This document shows positions 9,489-15,625 of a stretch of DNA of 15,625 nt, piece after piece; the first letter of the stretch is position 1; the number at the start of each line of letters is the position of its first letter. The stretch is from DATKPC01 sp035524275. GTDB taxonomy: Bacteria > Pseudomonadota > Gammaproteobacteria > Burkholderiales > Burkholderiaceae_F. Location of the stretch: assembly GCA_035524275.1 (NCBI GenBank), contig DATKPC010000020.1, positions 1 through 15,625 on the forward strand, read 5' to 3'. The position numbers and the translations under genes are program-made. Below the pieces are notes generated by a model that was given only the letters and a program-made list of their open reading frames with translations, ran no database searches and was not told where the DNA came from.

Positions 9489-11021
9489 CTAGTTTTCCCG
9501 CAGCGACCTTCGATACTGGATGGCTTCGGCGATGTGTTGCGTCGCGAGGTGTTCCTCGCCGGCGAGGTCGGCGATCGTCCGCGCGACGCGCAGCACGCGA
9601 TGGTACGCGCGGGCCGACCAGCCCAGGCGCACGCTGGCGGCGTGCAGCAACTGCTTCACCTGGCCTTCCGGGTGGCAGATGCGTTCCATCTCCGGTCCCG
9701 GTACCGCCTGGTTGACGCGGCCTTGCCGGTCGTAGGCGGCCTGCACGGCGCGGTCGACGCGGTCGGCGACCTTGCGCGTCGTCTCGCCGTCGGGGAGATT
9801 GGCGATCTCGTGGTCGTCCAGCGCCGCGACTTCGACGCGCATGTCGATGCGGTCGAGCAGTGGCCCGCTGATGCGGTCCTGGTAGCGGGCGACCTGGTCG
9901 GGCGTGCAGCGACAACTCACCGTACGGTGCCCGTGATAGCCGCACGGGCAGGGGTTCATCGCGGCGACCAGCTGGAAGCGTGCCGGGAAGTCGATGTGCC
10001 GCGCGGCGCGAGAGATCGTGATGCGGCCCGTCTCCAGCGGTTCGCGCATCGCTTCGAGGACGCGGCGATCGAATTCCGGCAATTCATCGAGGAACAGGAC
10101 GCCGTTGTGCGCGAGCGAGATTTCACCCGGCATCGGGTTGCTGCCGCCCCCGACCACCGCGACCGCGCTCGACGTGTGGTGGGGCGCGCGGATCATCCGG
10201 GTGGCCCAGCGCTGAGGCGCGAACTGGCCTGCAAGGCTCAGGACTGCCGCCGAGTCGAGCGCCTCGTCGCCGGACATCTGCGGCAGGATCCCGGGCAGCC
10301 GGTGCGCGAGCATCGACTTGCCGGAGCCCGGCGGCCCGACCATCAGCAGGTTATGGCCGCCCGCGGCGGCGATTTCCAACGCGCGCCGGGCGATCTTCTG
10401 GCCCTTGATGTCGACGAGATCGGGGTGTGTCGGCGGCGTGAGGCGCACGGCTGGCTGGTGCGGTTCGATCGGGGTGCCGCTCGGCTCGCCGGCGCTCGCC
10501 GCAAGATGGGCGACGACCTCCAGCAGCGTCCGCGCCGGCAGGATGGTCAGGCTTCCGACAAGCGCCGCCTCGTCGGCGTTCTCCAGCGGCAGCACGAACC
10601 CGCGCACGGCGCCGTGTTCCGCGCTCGACTTGAACACCGCGTAGGTCATCGCGAGCGCGCCGCGGACCGGGCGCAGTTCCCCGGTCAGCGACAACTCCCC
10701 GGCGAATTCCAGCCGGTCGAGGCCACGCGCATGGACTTGGCCGCTCGCGACCAGGATGCCGATGGCAATCGGCAGGTCGAAGCGGCCCGATTCCTTCGGC
10801 AGGTCGGCCGGGGCGAGGTTCACCGTGATGCGCCGCTGCGGAAACTCGAAGCGCGAGTTCTGCAGCGCCGCGCGCACGCGTTCCCGCGCTTCCTTGACCT
10901 CGGTTTCCGGCAGGCCGACGAGCGTGAACGAGGGCAGGCCGTTGGCGATGTGTACTTCGACACTCACCTCCGGCGCCGAGACGCCGCAGATGGCGCGGCT
11001 GCGTACCATGGCGACCGTCAT
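9489..11021 (-). CDS. comM: ComM / YifB-family Mg-chelatase-like AAA+ ATPase
   Basis: The 510-residue protein is a ComM homologue, a hexameric helicase known from Vibrio and Acinetobacter to extend branch migration of incoming DNA during natural transformation. An N-terminal Lon-protease-like (ChlI) domain covers about 15-175, with the hallmarks GLPETEVKEARERVRAAL and NLAPADLPKESGRFDLPIA. The AAA+ core has Walker A GPPGSGKS (229-236), Walker B VLFLDELPEF (308-317) and the SPHH-like RAPHHTSS. Four cysteines in CPCG...CRC (about 358-372) are a likely zinc site found in many family members. The C-terminal Mg-chelatase domain ends the protein. ATG at 11021 gives the family start MTVAMVRSRA; a TTG five codons upstream is in frame but unnecessary. 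Presence of comM alone does not prove competence. Confidence 0.95.
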   Translation of the reverse strand: MTVAMVRSRAICGVSAPEVSVEVHIANGLPSFTLVGLPETEVKEARERVRAALQNSRFEFPQRRITVNLAPADLPKESGRFDLPIAIGILVASGQVHARGLDRLEFAGELSLTGELRPVRGALAMTYAVFKSSAEHGAVRGFVLPLENADEAALVGSLTILPARTLLEVVAHLAASAGEPSGTPIEPHQPAVRLTPPTHPDLVDIKGQKIARRALEIAAAGGHNLLMVGPPGSGKSMLAHRLPGILPQMSGDEALDSAAVLSLAGQFAPQRWATRMIRAPHHTSSAVAVVGGGSNPMPGEISLAHNGVLFLDELPEFDRRVLEAMREPLETGRITISRAARHIDFPARFQLVAAMNPCPCGYHGHRTVSCRCTPDQVARYQDRISGPLLDRIDMRVEVAALDDHEIANLPDGETTRKVADRVDRAVQAAYDRQGRVNQAVPGPEMERICHPEGQVKQLLHAASVRLGWSARAYHRVLRVARTIADLAGEEHLATQHIAEAIQYRRSLREN

Positions 11022-11438
11022 GGCCGGTGCGTCCAATTCATGCGTTTGTCGTCGCCGATCGCGTGCCGATCCGCGTCCTGGGTTGCCTTGAGGGGTTGAC
11101 GGGCCGATTCTGCGGGACTCGGAGCCGAAGCCGCCACTCGAAAACCGGGCTCAATCCGGCCAATTCGTCGATCCAGCCCGTTGACTTCAAGAAAACGCCT
11201 GGACGAGACCGTCCCGGCGTCGAACCGATTCCGCGGCGCTGCCGGGAAGCTCGACCGATGTTAGGTGACGCGGGTCCGGCGCACCGCGACCAGGGACTTT
11301 GTCGGGCCGGCCGTCGGGGAGATCCGCGGCGGACGATGGCCTCGTCCGATCCGCCGGCCATCTTCACGGGATGGTTGCCGCGCTGCGCGTGTCTGCGCGG
11401 CCGGCAAGTGCCCGGTTTTTTGGGAAAATGCGCGTTCG
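11022..11438. other. 417-bp intergenic region between divergent comM and the Mrr-like gene
   Basis: It should contain both promoters of the divergent genes. A TTGACG near 11096 and a TTGACT at 11181-11186 resemble -35 elements, but neither has an acceptable -10 at 16-18 bp. No tRNA, conserved RNA, hairpin with T-tract or convincing small gene was found. Open frames across it have no recognisable product. Confidence 0.5.
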
Positions 11439-12359
11439 ATGTTCACGTTCGCCGGCCTTCAAGACGTCTTGCCGCTGTCCGGCGGCCTCGCGCTGCTGCT
11501 GCTGCTGCTGGCCGCGCTCGTCGTGGCGAGGCGCCGCGGCAAGCGCCGGCACCAGGAGGCCATCGCACGCGAAGAGCGCGCGCTGCAGGCGCTGTCGCTG
11601 CTGCGCGATTCACGCCTGGTGCCGCCGACGATGGAGCCGGCCGTCGAGATCTTCAACGTCGACGAAGTGCTCGGCCTGACGGCGGCGAAGCCGGGCGCGG
11701 CGGGAGCGCAAGCCGCGACGTCCACGGGCCAGGGGGGCCGGCCCGCGGCCGCCGGCGAGCCGCTGGCAGCCGTGGACTCGACCCTTCCGATGCAGGACAC
11801 GCTGGGTGTGCTGGACGCCGGATCCGATCGTCCGCTCGTCGCCGCTCAGCACGGAGGATTCGGCGCTTCGCAGCCGGATTCGATCCTGCAGTCGCTGGGC
11901 CACGACGCCGCTTCGGCCGCGACCGACGCGCCGCAGGCGACGTCGGCCGACCGCCAGCGCCTCGGCGCCGGCGTCCCGCTTCGCGAACTGGCGCTCGTCT
12001 GGTTCGAGGCGCGGGGGTACGTCGCGTCGCCCGCATCGGACGCGGTGCGTCCGATCGAATGCGTGCTGCGACATCGCACGGATCCGGCGCGGGCCTACGC
12101 CTTTGTGGCGCTTGACGACGGTCTCGGCGAGGAGCGCGGTATCCAGCTCATCGAGCGCGCGCACGGCATCGGGCTCGAGCGCCTGCTGGTGACGACCGAC
12201 GAGCGCTGCGCTCGCGCGACGAAAAGGGCGCTGCGCAAGCGCGGACTGCGCGTCGTCGACCGCGACAGCATCCAGGACGCGCTGTCGAAGATGGATTTCC
12301 GCGTTGCCGCGCGCATCGTCGCGGTGGCCGCGGCGCGCACGGCGCACCCCGTGTCCTGA
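11439..12359 (+). CDS. Membrane-anchored protein with degenerate Mrr-like domain
   Basis: The 306-residue protein has one N-terminal membrane segment (about 14-30: GGLALLLLLLAALVVA) followed by RRRGKRR, so the rest should face the cytoplasm. A basic helix (35-60) leads into a long low-complexity Ala/Gly/Gln linker (about 80-175). The C-terminal domain (about 178-285) has LRELALVWFEARGYVA and then GLERLLVTTDERCARATKRALRKRGLRVVDRDSIQDAL. This resembles the last strand-helix units of Mrr-type PD-(D/E)xK nucleases (VTTxxFTxxA...GIxLIDxxxL). The catalytic D and ExK/QxK residues are not apparent; the expected position reads RPIECVLRH. It may be a non-catalytic relative, or the resemblance may be superficial. 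ATG at 11439 places the membrane segment correctly. It converges on ubiK with a 16-bp gap. The gene is real by codon structure; its function is unknown. Confidence 0.75.
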   Translation: MFTFAGLQDVLPLSGGLALLLLLLAALVVARRRGKRRHQEAIAREERALQALSLLRDSRLVPPTMEPAVEIFNVDEVLGLTAAKPGAAGAQAATSTGQGGRPAAAGEPLAAVDSTLPMQDTLGVLDAGSDRPLVAAQHGGFGASQPDSILQSLGHDAASAATDAPQATSADRQRLGAGVPLRELALVWFEARGYVASPASDAVRPIECVLRHRTDPARAYAFVALDDGLGEERGIQLIERAHGIGLERLLVTTDERCARATKRALRKRGLRVVDRDSIQDALSKMDFRVAARIVAVAAARTAHPVS

Positions 12360-12375
12360 CGGGGGCGAGGCGGCC

Positions 12376-12627
12376 TCAGGCCGCCGTCGTTCGGCCGACC
12401 GCCGCCTCCAGCACCTCGACGCGCTTCTCCAGCGCCTCGAGCTTTTCACGTGTCCTCTGCAGCACCTGGACCTGCAGGTCCAGTTCGTCCCGCGTCACGA
12501 GTTCCAGGCGCGAGAACTGCTGCGCCAGCAACGCCTTCATGTTCTTCTGCACGTCGGCGGCCGGCGTGTTGGCGAGCAGGGCGGCAAGCCGCCGCTGCAG
12601 GTCGTCGAGAAAATTCGTCTTGTCCAT
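12376..12627 (-). CDS. ubiK: UbiK accessory factor (YqiC/BMFP family)
   Basis: The product has 83 residues: a helical N-terminal part beginning MDKTNFLDDLQRRLAALL and ending before a C-terminal coiled coil (about 45-76: RDELDLQVQVLQRTREKLEALEKRVEVLEA). This matches the BMFP/UbiK family, an accessory factor for aerobic ubiquinone biosynthesis in Enterobacteria that binds UbiJ and forms trimers through the coiled coil. The location next to glnK-amtB and near comM is familiar from betaproteobacteria and supports the call. GGGAG lies 11 nt before the ATG at 12627. It is transcribed divergently from glnK, across a 422-bp region. Confidence 0.93.
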   Translation of the reverse strand: MDKTNFLDDLQRRLAALLANTPAADVQKNMKALLAQQFSRLELVTRDELDLQVQVLQRTREKLEALEKRVEVLEAAVGRTTAA

Positions 12628-12786
12628 GGCGCGGGTTTCTCCCTGGTCAGGCGCGAAATCCGGTCCGGTCGGTGCCGGCGCGAAAGCCCGCCCGACCGGG
12701 GTGCAGCGCTGATTCTAAGGTCGACGCCCATCGCCGGATGCCGGCGCGATGCCGGCGTCGTTGACCGGCCGAAGCTGCTCGACAAA

Positions 12787-12853
12787 GGTGCATTTCCGGT
12801 GGGCGTTCGGAGCAAGCGCACCATGAAAGGGAAATTCAGCCTTATAGTGGTGC
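12787..12853. promoter_or_regulatory. Possible NtrC half-sites upstream of glnK
   Basis: GGTGCA (12787-12792), GCACCA (12818-12823) and TGGTGC (12848-12853) match halves of the NtrC consensus GCACC-N-GGTGC. Successive starts are 31 and 30 bp apart, close to three helical turns. They lie about 90-155 bp upstream of the predicted start site, a usual enhancer distance. None forms a full 17-bp palindrome, so binding is uncertain. Confidence 0.35.
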
Positions 12854-12916
12854 GGTGCGACACGCCGCGTCACCATGGCGGGGCCGATTCATCGGCGGCG
12901 ATCGATCTGTCCGGCG

Positions 12917-12931
12917 TGGCACGCATGTTGC
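12917..12931 (+). promoter_or_regulatory. Sigma-54 (RpoN) -24/-12 promoter for glnK-amtB
   Basis: TGGCACG-CATG-TTGC matches the sigma-54 consensus TGGCACG-N4-TTGCW up to its last base, with correct spacing between the GG (12918-12919) and GC (12930-12931) pairs. The predicted start is about 12942, 108 nt before glnK. Nitrogen-regulated glnK-amtB operons are classically sigma-54 dependent, so the context fits. Confidence 0.85.
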
Positions 12932-13049
12932 GTTTTCCCTGACCGGTCCGCGAAGCAGGCGCTCGCGCCCGTGGTTGGTCGGCGGCATGGCTGCCGCCGG
13001 CTCCGGGGCCGGCTGGATCTTTCAACCTATCAAACTGTACTGGACTGCG

Positions 13050-13388
13050 ATGAAACTCATCACCGCCATCATCAAGCCATTCAAGCTCGACGAGGTTCGC
13101 GAAGCGCTTTCCGCGGTCGGCGTCCAGGGCGTGACCGTGACGGAAGTGAAAGGCTTCGGCCGCCAGAAAGGCCATACCGAGCTTTATCGCGGCGCGGAGT
13201 ACGTCGTCGACTTCCTGCCGAAAGTGAAGATCGAGGCCGCGGTCGGCGACGAGATCGTCGAGCGCGCGATCGAGGCGATCGAGTCGTCCGCGCGCACCGG
13301 GAAGATCGGCGACGGCAAGGTTTTCGTCTACGACCTCGAGCAGGTCGTGCGGATCCGGACGGGCGAGACCGGCAAGGACGCGCTCTGA
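13050..13388 (+). CDS. glnK: PII nitrogen regulatory protein GlnK
   Basis: The 112-residue PII protein is a homotrimer that senses 2-oxoglutarate and ATP/ADP, is uridylylated by GlnD, and plugs the AmtB channel from the cytoplasm when nitrogen is plentiful. It starts MKLITAIIKPFKLDEVREAL and holds the T-loop signature GFGRQKGHTELYRGAEY with the uridylylation site Y51. The second PII signature TGKIGDGKVFV (83-93) and the closing VVRIRTGETG are also intact. Linkage to an ammonium transporter and a sigma-54 promoter argue for glnK rather than glnB. No strong Shine-Dalgarno is visible before the ATG. The transporter follows after 99 bp. Confidence 0.97.
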   Translation: MKLITAIIKPFKLDEVREALSAVGVQGVTVTEVKGFGRQKGHTELYRGAEYVVDFLPKVKIEAAVGDEIVERAIEAIESSARTGKIGDGKVFVYDLEQVVRIRTGETGKDAL

Positions 13389-13487
13389 ACGCGATCCGCA
13401 CAGCGTTTTCCGGCCGTTGACACGCCCGCCGTGGATACCTTCGGCACAGTGAGGATCAAGAGAATCAGAGGAACCGAGGACTCGATA

Positions 13488-15275
13488 ATGAAGAAGATCC
13501 AAGCGCTACTGGCGTTCATCGCCTTCCTGTTCGGTGTCGCGGCGTGGCCTGCCTGGGCTGCCGATGCGCCGGCCGCGACCGTGAACTTCGACCTGGGCAA
13601 GGCCGAACTGCCCGCGGGCACCGACGCCACGCTGAAGGCGATCGCCGACTCGCTGAAGGGCAAGGCCGACACCAAGGTTTCGATCTCCGGCTTCACCGAT
13701 ACGTCGGGGGATCCGAAGATGAACGACGAGCTCGCGAAGTCTCGTGCGATGGCGGTCAAGGACGCGCTCGTGAAGGCGGGCGTCGCGGAAGCATCGATCG
13801 TGATGGTGAAGCCGGATGCGCGGATGACCGCGGGCAATCCGGACCAGGCGCGCCGCGTCGAGATCACGCTGGTCGCGCCTACCGCGGCGGCCGCACCGGC
13901 GGCCGCAGCGGCCCCGGCGGCCGCACCGGCGGCTGCGGCGCCGGCGCCGCAGCCGAACAAGGGGGACACGGCGTGGATGCTGACGTCCACGGCGCTGGTG
14001 CTGCTGATGTCGGTGCCGGCGCTGGCGCTGTTCTACGGTGGGCTGGTGCGCACGAAGAACATGCTGTCGGTGCTGATGCAGGTGTTCGTGGTGTTTTCGC
14101 TGGTGACGGTGCTGTGGTGCATTTATGGCTACAGCCTGGCGTTCACGGAGGGCAACGCGATCATTGGCGGGTTCTCGAGGCTGTTCCTGGCGGGCACGGG
14201 CGACGCGTTCAAGGGGGATTGGTCGATGGCCGCGACGTTCAGCAAGGCCACGCCGATGTACGAGATCGTGTACGTGGTGTTCCAGGCGACGTTTGCGGCC
14301 ATTACGTGCTGCCTGATCCTGGGCTCGCTGGTGGAGCGGATCAAGTTCTCGGCGGTGCTGGTGTTCGTGGTGATCTGGTTCACGTTCAGCTACCTGCCGG
14401 TGGCGCACATGGTGTGGTTCTGGCCGGGGCCGGATGCGTACACGGATGCGGCCAAGGCCGATGCGGTGACGGCCACGGGCGGGCTGCTGTGGCAGTGGGG
14501 TGCGCTGGACTTCGCCGGCGGCACGGTGGTGCACATCAACTCCGGGGTGGCGGGGCTGGTGGGGGCGGTGCTGATTGGCAAGCGCATCGGGTTTGGCAAG
14601 GAGGCGATGCCGCCGCATAGCCTGACGATGACGATGATCGGCGCCTCGCTGCTGTGGTTCGGGTGGTTCGGGTTCAATGCGGGCTCGGCGCTGGAGGCCA
14701 ATGCCTCGGCGTCGCTGGCGTTCCTGAACACGTACCTGGCCACGGCCTGCGCGGTGCTGAGCTGGACGTTTGCGGAGTGGATGATCAAGGGCAAGCCCTC
14801 GATGCTGGGGGCCGCCTCCGGGGCGGTGGCGGGGCTGGTGGCCATCACGCCGGCGGCGGGCAACGTGGGCATTCCGGGGGCGTTTGTCATCGGGCTGGCC
14901 GCGGGGCTGGTGTGCCTGTGGGGGGTCACGGGGCTGAAGAAGATGCTCAAGGCCGACGATGCGCTGGACGTCTTCGGGGTGCATGCGGTCGGGGGCATCA
15001 CCGGGGCGCTGCTCACCGGGGTGTTCAATGCGCCGAGCCTGGGCGGGCCGGGGTCGGTGACCGACTGGGTCAAGATGACCAGCGGCTACCCCGGAATCCT
15101 GGAGCAGTTGCTCATCCAGGCCAAGGCCGTCGGGGTGACGGTCGTCTGGACCGCGGTGGTGGCCTTCATCGCCTACAAGGTCGCCGACCTCGTCGTCGGG
15201 CTGCGCGTGGCCGAGGAGGACGAGCGCGAGGGCCTGGACACCACCTCCCACGGCGAGTCGGCCTACCACTACTGA
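13488..15275 (+). CDS. amtB: Ammonium transporter AmtB with N-terminal OmpA-like domain (fusion)
   Basis: The protein of 595 residues has four parts. Residues 1-25 are a signal peptide (cleavage near AWA-AD). Residues 31-129 form an OmpA-like domain: VNFDLGKAEL, then GFTDTSGDPKMNDELAKSRA with D71 and R86, which correspond to the diaminopimelate-binding Asp/Arg of OmpA, and a closing ARRVEITL. Residues 130-157 are an Ala/Pro linker. Residues 158-595 are a complete AmtB: Phe gate F269/F396, W310, S400, D341 in ALDFAGGTVVHIN, twin histidines H307 and H499, and the GlnK-binding tail GLRVAEEDEREGLD. The periplasmic loop at 311-335 is longer than in E. coli AmtB. The AmtB N-terminus is periplasmic, so the added domain would face peptidoglycan. 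GAGG lies 8 nt before the ATG at 13488. The frame is uninterrupted through the joint. Cell-wall tethering is inference. Confidence 0.93.
   Translation: MKKIQALLAFIAFLFGVAAWPAWAADAPAATVNFDLGKAELPAGTDATLKAIADSLKGKADTKVSISGFTDTSGDPKMNDELAKSRAMAVKDALVKAGVAEASIVMVKPDARMTAGNPDQARRVEITLVAPTAAAAPAAAAAPAAAPAAAAPAPQPNKGDTAWMLTSTALVLLMSVPALALFYGGLVRTKNMLSVLMQVFVVFSLVTVLWCIYGYSLAFTEGNAIIGGFSRLFLAGTGDAFKGDWSMAATFSKATPMYEIVYVVFQATFAAITCCLILGSLVERIKFSAVLVFVVIWFTFSYLPVAHMVWFWPGPDAYTDAAKADAVTATGGLLWQWGALDFAGGTVVHINSGVAGLVGAVLIGKRIGFGKEAMPPHSLTMTMIGASLLWFGWFGFNAGSALEANASASLAFLNTYLATACAVLSWTFAEWMIKGKPSMLGAASGAVAGLVAITPAAGNVGIPGAFVIGLAAGLVCLWGVTGLKKMLKADDALDVFGVHAVGGITGALLTGVFNAPSLGGPGSVTDWVKMTSGYPGILEQLLIQAKAVGVTVVWTAVVAFIAYKVADLVVGLRVAEEDEREGLDTTSHGESAYHY
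13886..13945 (+). repeat. 30-bp tandem repeat encoding the linker of the AmtB fusion
   Basis: GGCGGCCGCACCGGCGGC occurs at 13886-13903 and again at 13916-13933, exactly 30 bp (ten codons) apart. The remaining 12 bp of each unit are similar but diverged. It encodes the Ala/Pro-rich stretch between the OmpA-like and channel domains. A change in copy number would keep the frame. Confidence 0.75.
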
Positions 15276-15303
15276 GCCGACCTGCCCCGCAGGTCCCACG
15301 AAA

Positions 15304-15326
15304 GGGGAGCACCGCTCCCCTTTTTT
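15304..15326 (+). terminator. Rho-independent terminator after amtB
   Basis: GGGGAGC, loop ACC, GCTCCCC, then six T make a classical intrinsic terminator. It begins 28 bp after the amtB stop codon and closes the glnK-amtB transcript. Confidence 0.95.
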
Positions 15327-15396
15327 CTTTCGCCACTTCCCAACTTTCGCCGCTTCTCAAGCACCTCTTCCTTCGCCTTCGCGCGGCGCGGACACC

Positions 15397-15521
15397 CTCT
15401 CCCCCACCCCTCTCCCGCTTCGCGGGCGAGGGGCGATCCGGTGTCAGCCGTTGAGGCAGTGTCTCCATTCTCGACGATGGGACTCCCCTCGCCCGCGAAG
15501 CGGGAGAGGGGTGGGGGAGAG
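15397..15521. repeat. MITE-like palindromic element, copy 2 (inverted relative to copy 1)
   Basis: Perfect 37-bp inverted arms (15397-15433 and 15485-15521) share their sequence with the arms of the element at 9283-9417. On the left the similarity extends outward to 15394. The 51-bp centre is the diverged reverse complement of the centre of copy 1. No coding capacity is expected; frames through it give Arg/Pro/Gly-rich peptides of the SPAKRERGGGEG type, which appear wherever such repeats occur. Confidence 0.88.
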
Positions 15522-15527
15522 CCTGCT

Positions 15528-15541
15528 GATTCGGCCGAATC
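15528..15541. repeat. 14-bp perfect palindrome
   Basis: GATTCGGCCGAATC lies 6 bp after the second MITE-like element. It might be an operator for a gene beyond the right edge, or chance. Nothing else is recognisable in the final 100 bases. Confidence 0.3.
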
Positions 15542-15625
15542 TGCGTACGGACCCTGAACCGCGGTAAGTTAGCGGTAGGGATGGGTCGCGCAGCGTGTCC
15601 GTCAGCCATTTGGTGCGAAAAGCCC

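Larger units (their letters stand above)
12628..13049. other. Divergent ubiK / glnK regulatory region
   Basis: This 422-bp region holds the sigma-54 promoter and NtrC-like half-sites listed separately. A TTAGAAT on the minus strand near 12710-12720 could be the -10 of ubiK, without a clear -35. A TATAGT at 12844-12849 overlaps the half-site cluster and also lacks a -35. The leader from the predicted start site (about 12942) to glnK is about 108 nt and shows no strong hairpin. No convincing small gene was found. Confidence 0.55.

Noticed and set aside
6407..9715. An 1102-codon plus-strand frame overlapping the RND pump and running through the repeat element
   Set aside because: The product is Gly/Arg/Ala-rich without domains, is out of frame with a well-supported pump gene and continues through a non-coding palindrome.
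9402..11099. A 565-codon plus-strand frame opposite comM
   Set aside because: comM on the minus strand has intact Walker motifs and family-wide similarity; this frame has none.
13417..13422. A perfect TTGACA between glnK and the AmtB fusion gene, as a separate sigma-70 promoter
   Set aside because: No -10-like hexamer lies 16-18 bp downstream (the sequence there is near TTCGGC), so an internal promoter is not supported.
13488..13957. The OmpA-like part as a separate gene joined to amtB by a sequencing error
   Set aside because: The frame is continuous with no stop or second Shine-Dalgarno-plus-start at the joint, the linker has clean coding periodicity, and the AmtB part lacks a signal peptide of its own. 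A raw-read check would still be decisive.
13506..15299. A 597-codon minus-strand frame opposite the AmtB fusion
   Set aside because: It is a shadow of the AmtB frame, with biased His/Arg/Gln composition and no recognisable domain.
15397..15521. The palindromic elements as a CRISPR array or as ordinary intrinsic terminators
   Set aside because: There are only two copies 6 kb apart with no spacer series, and the stems are far longer than terminators and lack T-tracts; a real terminator for amtB is already present at 15304-15326.

Overview
The window is very GC-rich throughout (roughly 70% by eye) and looks like chromosome of a betaproteobacterium, most likely Burkholderiales or Rhodocyclales. 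The evidence is the DUF1840 gene, the bTHX ribosomal protein gene, and the comM / ubiK / glnK / amtB neighbourhood, an arrangement I associate with that class. No tRNA, rRNA, CRISPR array, transposase or phage gene was found.

Layout. (a) 1-2329, minus strand: a CreB-like response regulator cut by the window edge, a membrane diguanylate cyclase, and a DUF1840 protein, reading right to left as a possible signalling operon. (b) 2500-4711, plus strand: the 43-residue ribosomal protein bTHX, a small putative lipoprotein, and a class III omega-amino acid (beta-alanine):pyruvate aminotransferase. (c) 4848-9260, plus strand: a periplasmic adaptor and a CzcA-type RND pump, with no outer-membrane factor beside them. 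(d) 9283-9417: a 135-bp palindromic MITE-like element, followed by a hairpin. (e) 9489-12627: comM (minus), a membrane-anchored degenerate Mrr-like protein (plus) and ubiK (minus). (f) 12628-15326: a sigma-54 promoter, then glnK and an ammonium transporter gene closed by a strong intrinsic terminator. (g) 15397-15521: a second copy of the MITE-like element in the opposite orientation.

The most interesting object is the ammonium transporter at 13488-15275. After a signal peptide it carries a complete-looking OmpA-like, peptidoglycan-binding-type domain and an Ala/Pro linker before a full AmtB channel. AmtB has its N-terminus in the periplasm, so this fusion is topologically sensible: it would be an ammonium channel that could be tethered to the cell wall and is still regulated from the cytoplasm by GlnK. 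The codon choice changes abruptly at the fusion joint: 29 valines in a row in the channel are GTG, whereas the OmpA-like part uses mixed codons.

Nitrogen-control logic is readable. NtrC-like half-sites and a near-consensus -24/-12 promoter stand before glnK, and the transporter follows 99 bp later with its own Shine-Dalgarno. The RND, signalling and metabolic genes on the left look ordinary, apart from a codon-usage switch inside the pump gene.
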